This document shows, one piece after another, positions 42,880 to 52,477 of a stretch of DNA of 64,000 nucleotides. Both the position numbers and the translations under genes were made by a program. How positions within the stretch are numbered: the stretch's first letter is position 1; the number at the start of each line of letters is the position of its first letter. The notes beneath the pieces are model-generated. The model did no database searches, was not told where the DNA came from, and saw nothing but the letters and a program-made list of their open reading frames with translations. Origin of the DNA: Nothopassalora personata (lineage: Eukaryota; Ascomycota; Dothideomycetes; Mycosphaerellales; Mycosphaerellaceae); NCBI GenBank assembly GCA_033816765.1, contig CM066289.1, positions 2,108,001-2,172,000 on the forward strand, given 5' to 3'.

Positions 42880-43363
42880 TGTTATGTCTCGTTCCAGGGC
42901 TAATCTCAAAAGAGAGATAAGTCAAGTCACGTGGCGGTATTCTTTGGAGAGGCTAAAGCAAACTGAGCGAAGATGAATAATTGGAGTAAGAGTGTATTCC
43001 AATCAGTGAGATCGTAACATGAGTTGAACGCAGTCGAAGCCATAAGGGATTCTCAGCGTTCCTAAATACAAAGGAGATTTGCCAGTCTTGGCTGTCCTTT
43101 CGCGCCATGTGCGCCTTCTGCGACAAGTGCGCTCGTCGCTACCGTCGCGGACGTCGCTCATGTCGCGGGTACGTCTTTCGCGCTATGCGCGACGAGTCGT
43201 CCCCAGTCAGGCGTCGCGGACGTCGCGCATACATCTTTTGCACGTGACCCGTGCCAGGATGTTTTCCCTTGCGGTGTTGTCATACCGTAACAGTCGCGCA
43301 TACATCTTTTGCACGTGACCCGTGCCAGGATGTTTTCCTTTGCGGTGTTGTCATACCGTAACA
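42880..43363 (-). repeat. 3' LTR of element B
   Basis: 484 bp. In element orientation it begins TGTTACGGTATGACAAC. Its outer 71 bp is duplicated in tandem (43222-43292 and 43293-43363), differing by one C/T. Confidence 0.95.
43222..43363. repeat. 71-bp tandem duplication at the LTR terminus of element B
   Basis: Two adjacent 71-bp copies, each ending in the LTR terminus sequence. Each copy holds one CACGTG and, on the minus strand, CGG-N10-CCG (CGGTATGACAACACCG). The same duplication is present in the other LTR (49849-49990). Confidence 0.9.
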
Positions 43364-43380
43364 CCATCCCCCTCTTAGCC
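43364..43380 (-). other. Polypurine tract of element B
   Basis: Minus-strand GGCTAAGAGGGGGATGG directly before the 3' LTR. Confidence 0.75.
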
Positions 43381-43427
43381 TAGCTCGTCCCGAGCTACCT
43401 TTTATAGTTGTGATCGCTTTCCCCACC

Positions 43428-44051
43428 ATGTCTTCGTCATCATGGCTCACGATGCCTCTTCGCCCTTCGTCTTCTTCTGATATCTACGCGGAAACCATTA
43501 ACGCCCTTTCTCGTTCTCGCCGGTTCCAATCCATTATGCCCGTCTCGTGCAGTCGGTGTCGTCGCCAGGGCCAGGAGTGTCGTGTCGACGCTCGGTCCGG
43601 TCGTTGCAAGGCGTGCAACGACGCTCACAAGAAGTGTGATCTCCGGGTCACTCTTCAGGAGTTCGAGAAGATGGCCAAGATCCGGGAGTCGCTGTCCAGG
43701 AGTGCGGAAGAGGCGGAGGACGCTCTGTCCGAAGCAGAAGAAGAGGCCGAGAGGGTGATAGCAGCGGCTCAGCAGAAGGTGGCAGCTGCCCGTGCGAGGG
43801 CCCGCCGGCTGCGAAAACAGCTTCGTGCCGCGGAATCAACGGAGGACAATTCCTTCAAGAGGGCTTTGTCCACCGCGGAGGAGATGGAGCGTCTGGAAGG
43901 AGAGTCTGAGGCCCCCGCGGCCTCGGCCGGTAGCGAGGTGCTCGTAGACTTCTCCGAGTTTGGCAGCGTTTTTTGGGGAACAGGTTTCCCCCTCCACTTG
44001 GGGTCTTATAACTGGTGTCCAGTTCCCCGAGTGGAGTGCTGGCCCCGTTGA
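43428..44051 (+). CDS. Antisense Zn2Cys6 / coiled-coil protein of element B
   Basis: 207 aa on the strand opposite to gag-pol, ATG 43428 (MSSSSW), 64 bp from the 3' LTR. Near residue 42 it has C-SR-C-x6-C-x8-C-KA-C-x6-C, exactly the spacing of the Gal4-type zinc binuclear cluster, with basic residues between the Cys (CSRCRRQGQECRVDARSGRC). A long Ala/Glu/Arg coiled coil follows (about 75-145: ESLSRSAEEAEDALSEAEEE, AAARARARRLRKQLRAAEST), then an acidic tail. Cluster, linker and coiled coil are how Gal4-class DNA-binding domains dimerise. Lys residues typical of the first loop are partly replaced by Arg. A DNA-binding regulator encoded by the retrotransposon is the simplest reading; binding is not shown. 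Confidence 0.75.
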   Translation: MSSSSWLTMPLRPSSSSDIYAETINALSRSRRFQSIMPVSCSRCRRQGQECRVDARSGRCKACNDAHKKCDLRVTLQEFEKMAKIRESLSRSAEEAEDALSEAEEEAERVIAAAQQKVAAARARARRLRKQLRAAESTEDNSFKRALSTAEEMERLEGESEAPAASAGSEVLVDFSEFGSVFWGTGFPLHLGSYNWCPVPRVECWPR

Positions 44052-44066
44052 GCCTCCGAATGTTGG

Positions 44067-47000
44067 TTAGGTGGTAGGTCTCTTCCTTCTCTCGTAATCC
44101 TTGATTTTCTGTTGACAGTTTCGTAGGTGTTTTTTCGGTTCCCAGGTATTTTCTGAGTTGTCGTATCCTTTCCACTTGACAAGGTATCGCTGACCTCTCT
44201 TGTCCAGGATTTTTTCGACTTCGAATTCAGTTTCCTCTTCTGGTTGGTAGTGGAATGTTTCCTGGCATGGCGTTTTGGGGTCTGCTGGTTCCAGCACGGA
44301 GATGTGGAACACTGGATGGATTTTGGCATCTTTTGGTAGTCGTAGTCGGTAGTTGACTGGTCCTCGTGATTCTTCAACGAGAAATGGCCCGACTTTCACA
44401 TGATCCAGTTTCTTGGTCTTCCTTCGTGTCTTGAGGTTTTTTGTAAGAAGGTAGACTTTATCCCCCCTCTTTAGCTGAGGTGCCATTTGTTGTTTTCGAC
44501 GAGATTCAGTGAGTCGTTGCTGCGAGTCCCGAATTCGTTTATTGACGGATTTGTGTACCTCTCTTAGGTCTTCCGTTGTGGCGATAGCCCTTTCCGCTTG
44601 TGGGTGATCTCTCTTGTCACCGAACAGCGTAGGGTGTCTTCCGAAATTTGCGAAGAAAGGTGTTTCGCCTGTTGTTTCTGATTTGTGATTGTTCAGTGCA
44701 AGTTGTGCCATGGGTAGGAGTGATACCCAGTTGTCTTGTGCGTAGTTGACGTAGTGTCGTAGGTATTGTTCCAAGGTTTGATTTGCTCTCTCAGTTTGTC
44801 CGTCCGTTTGTGGGTGATATGCCGTAGACAGTTTGTGTTGTATACCAATTTCCGCTACAAGAGTCTTCCAGTAGTTGGATGTAAACAGCTTGTCTCGGTC
44901 TGTGATAAAGACCTTTGGGAATCCGTGGTATCGTACTAGCTTGTCGAGAACGAGATAACCGAGTTGCTCTGCCGTGTATGTCTCGCAGGCAGGTATAAAG
45001 TGTGCATATTTCGTTAGGCGATCGACCATGACCAGTATCATGTCGTATTCCGTGCCTGTCGCCTTGTCCGTGGATATGGGAAGTTTCGTAATGAAGTCCA
45101 TCGTGACCTCGTCCCATGGTTGTGTCGGTGGTGTCCTGAACTGTATTTGTCCATACTTCTCGTGTCGTGCAGCCTTATTTTGTTGACAGTGAACACATTG
45201 CTTAATGTAGTTCAATACCTTTTGTCTCATTTGTGGGAATGAGAAGCTGCGTTGTATGATCTCGAGAGTCTTTGTGGTTCCAGGATGTCCGTACATCGGG
45301 TTGTCGTGATGTTGTCGTATGCATTCTTCTTCTCGTCCTTTCGGTACTTGGTATCTTCCTTGTGCTAGTGGGAACTGTTCTTCTGTGTCCTGAAGAACGC
45401 GCACTATGTTGTTGAACTCCTTTGTGTTGGCGCTTAGACTTCCATCTGGATTAGTCTTAAGTACTTGTTGTCGCACTGGTTCCTTTCCTTCCATGTAGTC
45501 GCTTCTTCGGCTCAGTGCGTCGGCCCTGCCGTTGTCTTTTCCTGCGGTATAGCGGATTTCAAACTTGTACTGTCCGAGCAATTCCGACCAGCGGGCCTGT
45601 CTTCGGGTCAGTACTTTCGTTGTAGTGAAGTAAGTGAGATTCTTGTGATCAGAAAGAATCGTCAGCTTAGGTGCTCCTTCCGCATATACTCTCCAGTGCT
45701 GCATTGCAGCGACAATAGCGAGAAGTTCCTTATCATGGATGTCGTAGTTTTGTTCCGCGGGTGTCATTTTTCTTGAGTAATAGGCCACTGGGTGTCTTTT
45801 CCCATCGTGTTCTTGTGTAAGGCATGCGCCTATGGCCATGTCCGATGCGTCCGTTTCGATTTGGACTTCCTTTGTTCCGTCGAATAGTCGAAGTGTTGGT
45901 GCTGAGGCGCACTGTCTTTTGAGTGTTTCGAAAGCTTGTCGTTCTTTGTTGCCCCAGGTCCACTTGGTGTCTTTCCTAGTGAGTGCAGTCATGGCTGCAG
46001 CCGTTTTGGAGTAGTCTTTGATGAACTTGCGGTTATAGTTTGCGAGTCCAAGGAACGATTGTACGTCCTTAACGTTGGCTGGCGTCGGCCATTCTTCGAT
46101 AGACTGTGTCTTTGTCGGGTCGATCTGGATTCCTGTTGTGCTTATGATGAATCCGAGGAATTTAACTTGTTTCTTGTGGAACTCGCATTTTTCTGGTGCC
46201 GTCTTGAACCCTACCCTTGTGAGGCGCTCGAAGACGTCCTGGACTTGTCTAATGTGGTTCTGCAGTGATCCTTTGGTGTAGACGAGGATGTCGTCCATAT
46301 AGGCAATGACGCACACGTCAAGAAGTTCTCTCAGCGTCTCATTGACTAGGTCTTGACAGGATGCGGGTGCGTTGGTCAGTCCCATTGGCATGACCAAGAA
46401 TTCGTAGAGTCCGTATCGTGTTCTGAATGCGGTTTTCCATTCCTCTCCTTCCGCCATCCGGATGGCGTAGAAGGCGTCTCGTAGATCGATCTTTGTGTAC
46501 CAGTCGGATCCGGTGAGTCGGTCCTGTGCTTCTTCGATGTTCGGTAATGGATATCGGTTCTTTATCGTGATCTCGTTCAATTTTCGGTAGTCTTGTACGA
46601 GTCGTAGTTTCCCGTTTTGTTTTGGAACAAACATACATGGAGTTCCCGCACTTGAGGTGGATCTTCTTATCCATCCTTTGTCGAGTTTCTCCTTCAGCCA
46701 TTCTCGTAGGGTTTTGAGCTCTTTCTCGGACATTTGATATAGGGGTCCCCATGGAGGCTCCTTCCCTGGCTGAATGTTTATCTTGTGGTCCCATGGTTGG
46801 TGTCTAGGTAAGGCGTCTCTACCCTTTTCCTCTTCAAAGAGCCTTTTCCACTTAAGGTACTCCTTGGGAATGCTTGGTTCCGATATACCAGCATCCTTCG
46901 ATGGTGCGTTACTTCCATCCGTTCCAGTGATTTCGTGATCCGGCGGCCCCACGCCAGTATCTATCCCGGTCGAAGGTGGTTCTTGATTCCTTCTGTTCGG

Positions 47001-47486
47001 CGCAAGCTCGAATGCGTTGAGCTGTTTCCTTGCCTCATCTACCATCGTCCGCTGTCGATGCGTAGGTTCAATGCCTATAACGCAGTTGCATTGCCTAAAT
47101 GTGAGTACTCTTCTCCTCCAGTCGATAACTGGATTGTGCTTTCTCAACCAAGGCATACCTAATACTATGTCATGACTGGCCATATCAGTGACATCCAAGG
47201 TAATGTTCTCGTGGTGCTGTTGGATAGCCAGTGGCAATGGTGTCGTCTCCCATTCCACGCTAGGTAACGATGATCCGTCTACCGCGATCAATTCGTAACC
47301 CCATTTCTTCTTCAGGGTAGCTAGCCCGTTTCTTGTTGTGAAAGACTCGGAAATAAAGTTCCCCGCTGCTCCGGAGTCGATCATGACACTGGTCCTGTGT
47401 CCGTTGACGATTGCTTGTATCTGGAAAACTGTGTTTGGTGTCGATGCGTGAGCCTGAGTGTTGCATAACTCCCTTTGGTCGCTCAT
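44067..47486 (-). CDS. Pol polyprotein of element B (PR-RT-RH-IN-chromodomain)
   Basis: 1,139 aa, start ATG at 47486, which overlaps the gag stop as ATGA. Protease DSGA (residue 37), RT with FVPKQNGKLRLVQDYRKLN and YMDD near 396, RNase H TDASDMAIGACL, integrase zinc site (HHDNPMYGHPG ... CVHC) and catalytic DFITKLP, FITDRDKLF and TDGQTERANQTLE blocks, C-terminal chromodomain (EFEVEKILDKRGQRYLVKWK). Complete and uninterrupted; about the same length as the element A enzyme and clearly its relative, though the two differ at many residues in protease linker, integrase C-terminus and tail. Confidence 0.95.
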   Translation of the reverse strand: MSDQRELCNTQAHASTPNTVFQIQAIVNGHRTSVMIDSGAAGNFISESFTTRNGLATLKKKWGYELIAVDGSSLPSVEWETTPLPLAIQQHHENITLDVTDMASHDIVLGMPWLRKHNPVIDWRRRVLTFRQCNCVIGIEPTHRQRTMVDEARKQLNAFELAPNRRNQEPPSTGIDTGVGPPDHEITGTDGSNAPSKDAGISEPSIPKEYLKWKRLFEEEKGRDALPRHQPWDHKINIQPGKEPPWGPLYQMSEKELKTLREWLKEKLDKGWIRRSTSSAGTPCMFVPKQNGKLRLVQDYRKLNEITIKNRYPLPNIEEAQDRLTGSDWYTKIDLRDAFYAIRMAEGEEWKTAFRTRYGLYEFLVMPMGLTNAPASCQDLVNETLRELLDVCVIAYMDDILVYTKGSLQNHIRQVQDVFERLTRVGFKTAPEKCEFHKKQVKFLGFIISTTGIQIDPTKTQSIEEWPTPANVKDVQSFLGLANYNRKFIKDYSKTAAAMTALTRKDTKWTWGNKERQAFETLKRQCASAPTLRLFDGTKEVQIETDASDMAIGACLTQEHDGKRHPVAYYSRKMTPAEQNYDIHDKELLAIVAAMQHWRVYAEGAPKLTILSDHKNLTYFTTTKVLTRRQARWSELLGQYKFEIRYTAGKDNGRADALSRRSDYMEGKEPVRQQVLKTNPDGSLSANTKEFNNIVRVLQDTEEQFPLAQGRYQVPKGREEECIRQHHDNPMYGHPGTTKTLEIIQRSFSFPQMRQKVLNYIKQCVHCQQNKAARHEKYGQIQFRTPPTQPWDEVTMDFITKLPISTDKATGTEYDMILVMVDRLTKYAHFIPACETYTAEQLGYLVLDKLVRYHGFPKVFITDRDKLFTSNYWKTLVAEIGIQHKLSTAYHPQTDGQTERANQTLEQYLRHYVNYAQDNWVSLLPMAQLALNNHKSETTGETPFFANFGRHPTLFGDKRDHPQAERAIATTEDLREVHKSVNKRIRDSQQRLTESRRKQQMAPQLKRGDKVYLLTKNLKTRRKTKKLDHVKVGPFLVEESRGPVNYRLRLPKDAKIHPVFHISVLEPADPKTPCQETFHYQPEEETEFEVEKILDKRGQRYLVKWKGYDNSENTWEPKKHLRNCQQKIKDYERRKRPTT

Positions 47487-49489
47487 TCCTGGGGAGCTGA
47501 TCCTTTTCCCGAATGGTATGTGGTTCGCTGTGCTTCGTGCCTAGAGGCTTCGGCTAGAACCTGTAGCCCGTTGCCCTGTGTCCACACTTGTAGTCTGTTG
47601 CGTTCCTGGATCTTCTGCGATTCTGAGTAGAGAGCCTGTACATGCTGTACTGCTGTTCGTAGTTCGTTTGAGACGAAAGTTCCTGCTGGTGTTAGGTATC
47701 CGGTACCTGTCATCCGGCTTCCTATGGGTGGTCGTTCGACAACCGCTTTAGCCAAGTTCTCAGTGTCGTTCATGGTTGGGTAGCCCCACACCATGCCCCT
47801 CATCGTGTCGAGTGTCTTGTCGAACTCGCTGGGGTTTAGGTATCGTTTCCCTGAGAACTTTGGTAGGAATTCTTCATGCCTTCGTTGGAGGTAGATGATT
47901 AACTCATAGAGCTTTCTTGGCGCGTCTACCGTGAACGTGCATACTTCGTTTTCGTCGTCGGTGTCGCTCTCTTCTCCTTCGGATGAGTCCTCGCTTGACT
48001 CTTCCGGTACGTAATCTTCTTCAATAGTGTCCAGCTTGTTCGTTTGTTGTTCGGGAGCTGGTGACCAGCGTCCGTTCCATTCTGGATCCTGGTTTTCTTT
48101 GTCGTCGTCGAAGTAAGATTCGTCTACATCCACTTCCTGGAGCTTGTTTCGTCCATGTTGTGCTCCCAGGGTTCCTGCTGGCTGTTGTGGCCAGTACCCT
48201 GCGCCTGCTTTGGCGTCGTAGTGGGTTTGACACGAGTCCTGGTAACAGAAACGCCAATGAAGGCTTCCGTGACCATGTCGAGACTCTTTCTCGACTTCAT
48301 GGTTGACTCCTCGTGCCATCATGCCAAACAATCTGATCTTGATGTCGATCTCTGATTGTTGGTCATTCGGTGGTGGTGTATGTTGTTGAACATGGTGTCC
48401 TCCTCGTCCTTGTGAGGGGTCCAGGAGAGGCGTCGCAACCCGGTTGCTATCCTTCTCCTCCACTCTCTGGGTATAGTTGAATTGTCGGGGTCCAACACTG
48501 CTCCCAGATTTGTCCACCTTTGGTTGCATCATATTGAACTGCTCGCGGCGCACCATATTTTTACCGCGGCAATCCCGCGCCATGTGGCCTTCTTTGCCAC
48601 AGGCGTAGCATGTGAGTTTTCCTTTTCCTTTGAAGGGCTTTCCGTGGCCCCTACTCTTATCGATCTTCCGTCCTCGTTGGGTAGCGTCCAGTTCCATTGG
48701 CTGTGGTCCATAGTAGGGCTGGCTTTGTCGTGAGAATCCTCCCCTCGCAACGTACCCCCCTGAGGGTTTGCGATCTGGAGCGTATCCTGCCATGCCTCCT
48801 ACCTTGGAGTCGTATTTCTTTTCCTGGTACCGTTCCCAGAGCTGATCGTCGATGTCGATCGACGCCTTCATCAGTCCTTCGAGGTTGGTGATCGCTCCTC
48901 CGTGTCTCATCAACTCGTCCTTGACGGAGTCCTTGAGTCCACGTCGGAACATAGTCATCAACGCCGTCTGGTCCCATCCGGTGATCTGTCCGTATTCTTC
49001 GAATTTGGCGGCGTACTCTGAAGTAGACGTCTTCTGCTTCAGGTGTTGAATGATTCGTATGGCCTGTTGGACTTCGTTCGAGGTTCCAAAGATTGACTTC
49101 ATCTTGTCTTTGAAAAGGGTGTAGTTCCTGAACATTCCGGTGGGGTCTAATCGTCCCATACCGTCGAGGTATTCCTTGAGGTAAGGTTTGATCCAGTTCT
49201 GCGCACTTCCGCGAAGGAACGTGATGGCGAAGATAGTTCTTTTGTCGGTGTCGACTGGGTTGAACATGAGGTACATGTCCATCTGGTTGACCCAGTCGTC
49301 GAACTTGGCCCTATCTCCATGGAAGAGGTCCGGCTTAGCAGCCTTAACGTCGTTCTTCCTTGGAGTAGGCTCGTCATCGTCATCAGACTCATCGTCCTTC
49401 GTGGTGGTCTGTCGTGGTGGCGCACGGCGGATGCTTCCTGCTTCGCTGGGGGCGGGTGTTCCCCTACCAGCTGCTTGAGTAGCGCTCAT
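47483..49489 (-). CDS. Gag of element B
   Basis: 668 aa from ATG 49489, 17 nt inside the 5' LTR edge. Same plan as Gag of A: Gag core (DLFHGDRAKFDDWVNQMDMY, FRRGLKDSVKDELMRHGG), one CCHC knuckle CYACGKEGHMARDC, long acidic C-terminus. The last codons read GKGSAPQE then TGA, and the stop overlaps the pol ATG by four bases (ATGA), which suggests translation by termination and reinitiation. Confidence 0.9.
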   Translation of the reverse strand: MSATQAAGRGTPAPSEAGSIRRAPPRQTTTKDDESDDDDEPTPRKNDVKAAKPDLFHGDRAKFDDWVNQMDMYLMFNPVDTDKRTIFAITFLRGSAQNWIKPYLKEYLDGMGRLDPTGMFRNYTLFKDKMKSIFGTSNEVQQAIRIIQHLKQKTSTSEYAAKFEEYGQITGWDQTALMTMFRRGLKDSVKDELMRHGGAITNLEGLMKASIDIDDQLWERYQEKKYDSKVGGMAGYAPDRKPSGGYVARGGFSRQSQPYYGPQPMELDATQRGRKIDKSRGHGKPFKGKGKLTCYACGKEGHMARDCRGKNMVRREQFNMMQPKVDKSGSSVGPRQFNYTQRVEEKDSNRVATPLLDPSQGRGGHHVQQHTPPPNDQQSEIDIKIRLFGMMARGVNHEVEKESRHGHGSLHWRFCYQDSCQTHYDAKAGAGYWPQQPAGTLGAQHGRNKLQEVDVDESYFDDDKENQDPEWNGRWSPAPEQQTNKLDTIEEDYVPEESSEDSSEGEESDTDDENEVCTFTVDAPRKLYELIIYLQRRHEEFLPKFSGKRYLNPSEFDKTLDTMRGMVWGYPTMNDTENLAKAVVERPPIGSRMTGTGYLTPAGTFVSNELRTAVQHVQALYSESQKIQERNRLQVWTQGNGLQVLAEASRHEAQRTTYHSGKGSAPQE

Positions 49490-49506
49490 CCTGAGGGCGT
49501 TCAAAG

Positions 49507-49990
49507 TGTTATGTCTCGTTCCAGGGCTAATCTCAAAAGAGAGATAAGTCAAGTCACGTGGCGGTATTCTTTGGAGAGGCTAAAGCAAACTGAGCGAAGA
49601 TGAATAATTGGAGTAAGAGTGTATTCCAATCAGTGAGATCGTAACATGAGTTGAACGCAGTCGAAGCCATAAGGGATTCTCAGCGTTCCTAAATACAAAG
49701 GAGATTTGCCAGTCTTGGCTGTCCTTTCGCGCCATGTGCGCCTTCTGCGACAAGTGCGCTCGTCGCTACCGTCGCGGACGTCGCTCATGTCGCGGGTACG
49801 TCTTTCGCGCTATGCGCGACGAGTCGTCCCCAGTCAGGCGTCGCGGACGTCGCGCATACATCTTTTGCACGTGACCCGTGCCAGGATGTTTTCCCTTGCG
49901 GTGTTGTCATACCGTAACAGTCGCGCATACATCTTTTGCACGTGACCCGTGCCAGGATGTTTTCCTTTGCGGTGTTGTCATACCGTAACA
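49507..49990 (-). repeat. 5' LTR of element B
   Basis: 484 bp, same as the left LTR on reading, including the 71-bp tandem duplication. Followed by TTATT. Confidence 0.95.
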
Positions 49991-50420
49991 TTATTCCTTA
50001 GACTAGCGAACTACAACCGGAAATTCATTAAGGACTACGTAAAGACAGTAGTACTAATAACAATGCTTACAAGAAAAGACGTTACCTAGAAATAGGGAAA
50101 GGAACAGATTAAAGCGTTTAAAAAACTTAAGGAACAATACGCTTTAGTCCCTACGCTTTGACTATTCGATAGTAGTAAGGAAGTCTACATCGAGACCGAT
50201 GCGTCTAATATAGTAATAGGCGCGTGTCTAACATAGACACACGATAGGTAGAGACACCTAGTAGCCTATTACTCCCGGAAAATAACTATAGCGGAACAGA
50301 ACTACGACATCTATAATAAAGAGCTTCTAGCTATTATTGCTACTATATAATATTAGAGAGTATATGTCGAGGGCCTACCGAAGTTAACGATTCTTTCGGA
50401 CTATAAGAATATTACGTACT
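49991..50420 (+). pseudogene. Unit 2 internal region, part 3 (decayed RT/RNase H)
   Basis: 430 bp continuing the decayed pol from 42,879, broken at GTACT (50416-50420) by element C. Confidence 0.8.
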
Positions 50421-50736
50421 TGTTACGGTCCGGTACGATCGTGCACGTGGAAGAACTTCATTCGTTGGGAATAGGGACACGCGCTGCCAATGAGCGGGCG
50501 CTCTTGTGTGACTCATAGCAGAGCGCTCTTAGTGCTCTACCGAGAGAGCAGGACAGACCGCGCCAAGACATGGCACTATATAGACGACGCTCTTTTGCAA
50601 GTAGATAGGAGCTTCGTGCTCAACTCATTTCAAGTATACACCATATACTGTTTGGAACCACTACCTTCATAACTGATTGAGACATCCCTGCAAAGATCCA
50701 AGCCCGAGTTGTGATAACGTACAGCGGTTCCTAACA
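50421..50736 (+). repeat. 5' LTR of element C
   Basis: 316 bp; starts with CGG-T-CCG a few bases in and has a CACGTG near 50,453. The second part is shared with solo LTR D. Confidence 0.9.
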
Positions 50737-50768
50737 ACTTTGAGCACCACCACCAGGGCCCTTTGCAT

Positions 50769-51761
50769 ATGTCTGGGAGAGACGCTACCCGGAGTCCGTC
50801 ACGACAACAGCCACAGTCAACTGGCATCACGGAACGAATGAGCGAAATGTCGATTACAGGAAGCAGCAAGAACAACAACACTCCTATGGGTATGCTGAAC
50901 CCATTGGACCACCACCGTGCACCTAAGGTGTCTACGCCGGAGACGTTCGACGGGACCAAGGACAAACTGGAGGCTTTTCAACTGCAGGTTCAGTTGTACC
51001 TTCACTTCAACGCACACCAGTTTCAAGGCGAGGCTTCTAAAGTCTTGTACGCCGCATCCTTCCTACGAGGAAAAGCAGCTAGAGGATTCCGACCATACCT
51101 CAAGGACTGGCTACACAACCAGGGCGAGGGAGAAACACCGAAAACGGAAACTCGAAAAATTTTCCACGACTACGACGAGTTTGAGACGAAACTCGATGAT
51201 CTATACGGGATACCAAATGAGGAGGTATACGCCGACCGACATATCCGACAACTTCGACAGACTACTTCTGTAGCGCTGTACGCCTCAGAATTCCAAGGAT
51301 ATGCCGCCGACCTGGAATGGAACGACGCAGCTTTGCGATCGCAGTTCTACCTCGGGCTGAAAGACAACGTCAAAGCCGAACTATCCCGAAACGCCAGCGT
51401 CGTTACGCTAGGGGCGATGATCAAGGCAGCAAAGGAGATCGACGAAAGGCTCCAGGAGTTGAGGTACGACCGACACGTACAGCCTGGATACCAGAGACCC
51501 GCCGCGGGCGGAAGAGGGGGCTTCAAGGCCAGAAGTCAGGACCCTAATGGTTACGGAGACCCAATGGAATTGGACGTAACGGAACGTAGGACAGGAAGGG
51601 GGCTGAAGAGCAAAGGTTCCACCTGCTACGTATGTGGCGAGCAAGGCCACTTTGCAAGAAACTGCAAGAAGAAGAACATGGTTAGCCGCGAGTTCAACGC
51701 AATGATTCGCGAAGAGAATACATACCAGGAATGCGAGAACTTCTTCTCGAAATCTGCCTAG
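50769..51761 (+). CDS. Gag of element C
   Basis: 330 aa from ATG 50769, 32 nt after the 5' LTR. The Gag core is intact (STPETFDGTKDKLEAFQLQV, YAASFLRGKAARGFRPYLKD, FYLGLKDNVKAELSRNAS), followed by PMELDVTERR and one CCHC knuckle CYVCGEQGHFARNC. PMELD plus knuckle also occurs in A and B, so this is a divergent relative. It ends soon after the knuckle and lacks the 350-residue acidic tail of A and B. No pol frame follows. Confidence 0.9.
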   Translation: MSGRDATRSPSRQQPQSTGITERMSEMSITGSSKNNNTPMGMLNPLDHHRAPKVSTPETFDGTKDKLEAFQLQVQLYLHFNAHQFQGEASKVLYAASFLRGKAARGFRPYLKDWLHNQGEGETPKTETRKIFHDYDEFETKLDDLYGIPNEEVYADRHIRQLRQTTSVALYASEFQGYAADLEWNDAALRSQFYLGLKDNVKAELSRNASVVTLGAMIKAAKEIDERLQELRYDRHVQPGYQRPAAGGRGGFKARSQDPNGYGDPMELDVTERRTGRGLKSKGSTCYVCGEQGHFARNCKKKNMVSREFNAMIREENTYQECENFFSKSA

Positions 51762-51873
51762 CAGAAACAACCTGAGGACAGCAAGGCATCAAACAGCGGC
51801 TTCTTGATTTGATGACCTAGGACACAGAAGTCAACACAACGACACGGGACAAATGACTACTGGATATCACGAC

Positions 51874-52374
51874 TTACGACGGATGGCCATCGGGCCACGA
51901 GAACGGAGAAGCGAGGCCGGCTCCAAGAAGATCGCTCTCGAGACCAGGGAAGTCCGACAGTTCGGGGTCGTTCGGATCGAACTCTGTGTTGGCGGCGAGG
52001 TGGGCTACTTCCTCGTCGACCCGGGAGTTATTCATGTTTCGAACCTCGCGATTGCGACGGATCCGCTGACGGAGAGCCTCGATCTTTCGGAAAATGTCTT
52101 CCGCGGAAATCTTGAGCCGCTCTATCTCCTGCTCGTCTGACTCGATCTTCTCTGTCAACTCTTCCACGACGCGGTCGAGTTTCTCGAGGGAGGAGGTGAC
52201 ACAAGGTTTCCCGAGGCGGGTGCAGTTGGCACAAGACATGATGGAAAAATCGGCAATGTAAACGCAGGGGCGCTGATTCCGGCAACAGTGGTCGCAAGGT
52301 TTAGAAGGAACAAAGGGATCAGCAAAGATTTTAGCAAGACGACGTTTTTTGCGCTGGGCGGAGGACGAAGACAT
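51874..52374 (-). CDS. Antisense Zn2Cys6 / coiled-coil protein of element C
   Basis: 166 aa on the strand opposite to gag, ATG 52374 (MSSSSAQRKKRRLAKIF), 103 bp from the 3' LTR. Cys pattern near residue 28: C-DH-C-x6-C-x10-C-AN-C-x6-C, within the Gal4-type Zn2Cys6 rule, with a basic stretch (KKRR) before it. A coiled coil follows (EKLDRVVEELTEKIESDEQE, RKIEALRQRIRRNREV), then an acidic C-terminus (DPNDPELSDFPGLESDL) that could serve as an activation domain. The sequence differs strongly from the B protein outside the Cys and the start, so it is conserved in plan, not in detail. It survives although pol is gone. Confidence 0.75.
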   Translation of the reverse strand: MSSSSAQRKKRRLAKIFADPFVPSKPCDHCCRNQRPCVYIADFSIMSCANCTRLGKPCVTSSLEKLDRVVEELTEKIESDEQEIERLKISAEDIFRKIEALRQRIRRNREVRNMNNSRVDEEVAHLAANTEFDPNDPELSDFPGLESDLLGAGLASPFSWPDGHPS

Positions 52375-52460
52375 GGTAAGAAAAGGGTGGTTGCGGAATT
52401 TGAATTTCGGAGGACAGGACCTACTTATGACTAACGACACGTGATCGCTGGGGCATGGAT

Positions 52461-52477
52461 CCTAGGGAGGGGGATGG
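52461..52477 (+). other. Polypurine tract of element C
   Basis: Ends AGGGAGGGGGATGG directly before the 3' LTR, as in A and B. Confidence 0.7.

Larger units (their letters stand above)
42880..49990 (-). mobile_element. Element B: full-length Ty3/gypsy chromovirus on the minus strand (7,111 bp)
   Basis: Two 484-bp LTRs that look identical, TG...CA ends, 5-bp target duplication TTATT (42875-42879 and 49991-49995). Gag and pol are open on the minus strand; an antisense ORF (+ strand) lies between pol and the 3' LTR. Related to A in gag, pol and the 3' half of the LTR, but with an unrelated U3 and no tRNA-like sequence: only 15 bp separate pol from the antisense ORF. No RIP decay. Confidence 0.95.

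Noticed and set aside
43079..43318. A 79-aa + ORF in the element B LTR
   Set aside because: Simple Arg/Val-rich frame created by GTCGCG-rich LTR sequence; duplicates with the LTR.
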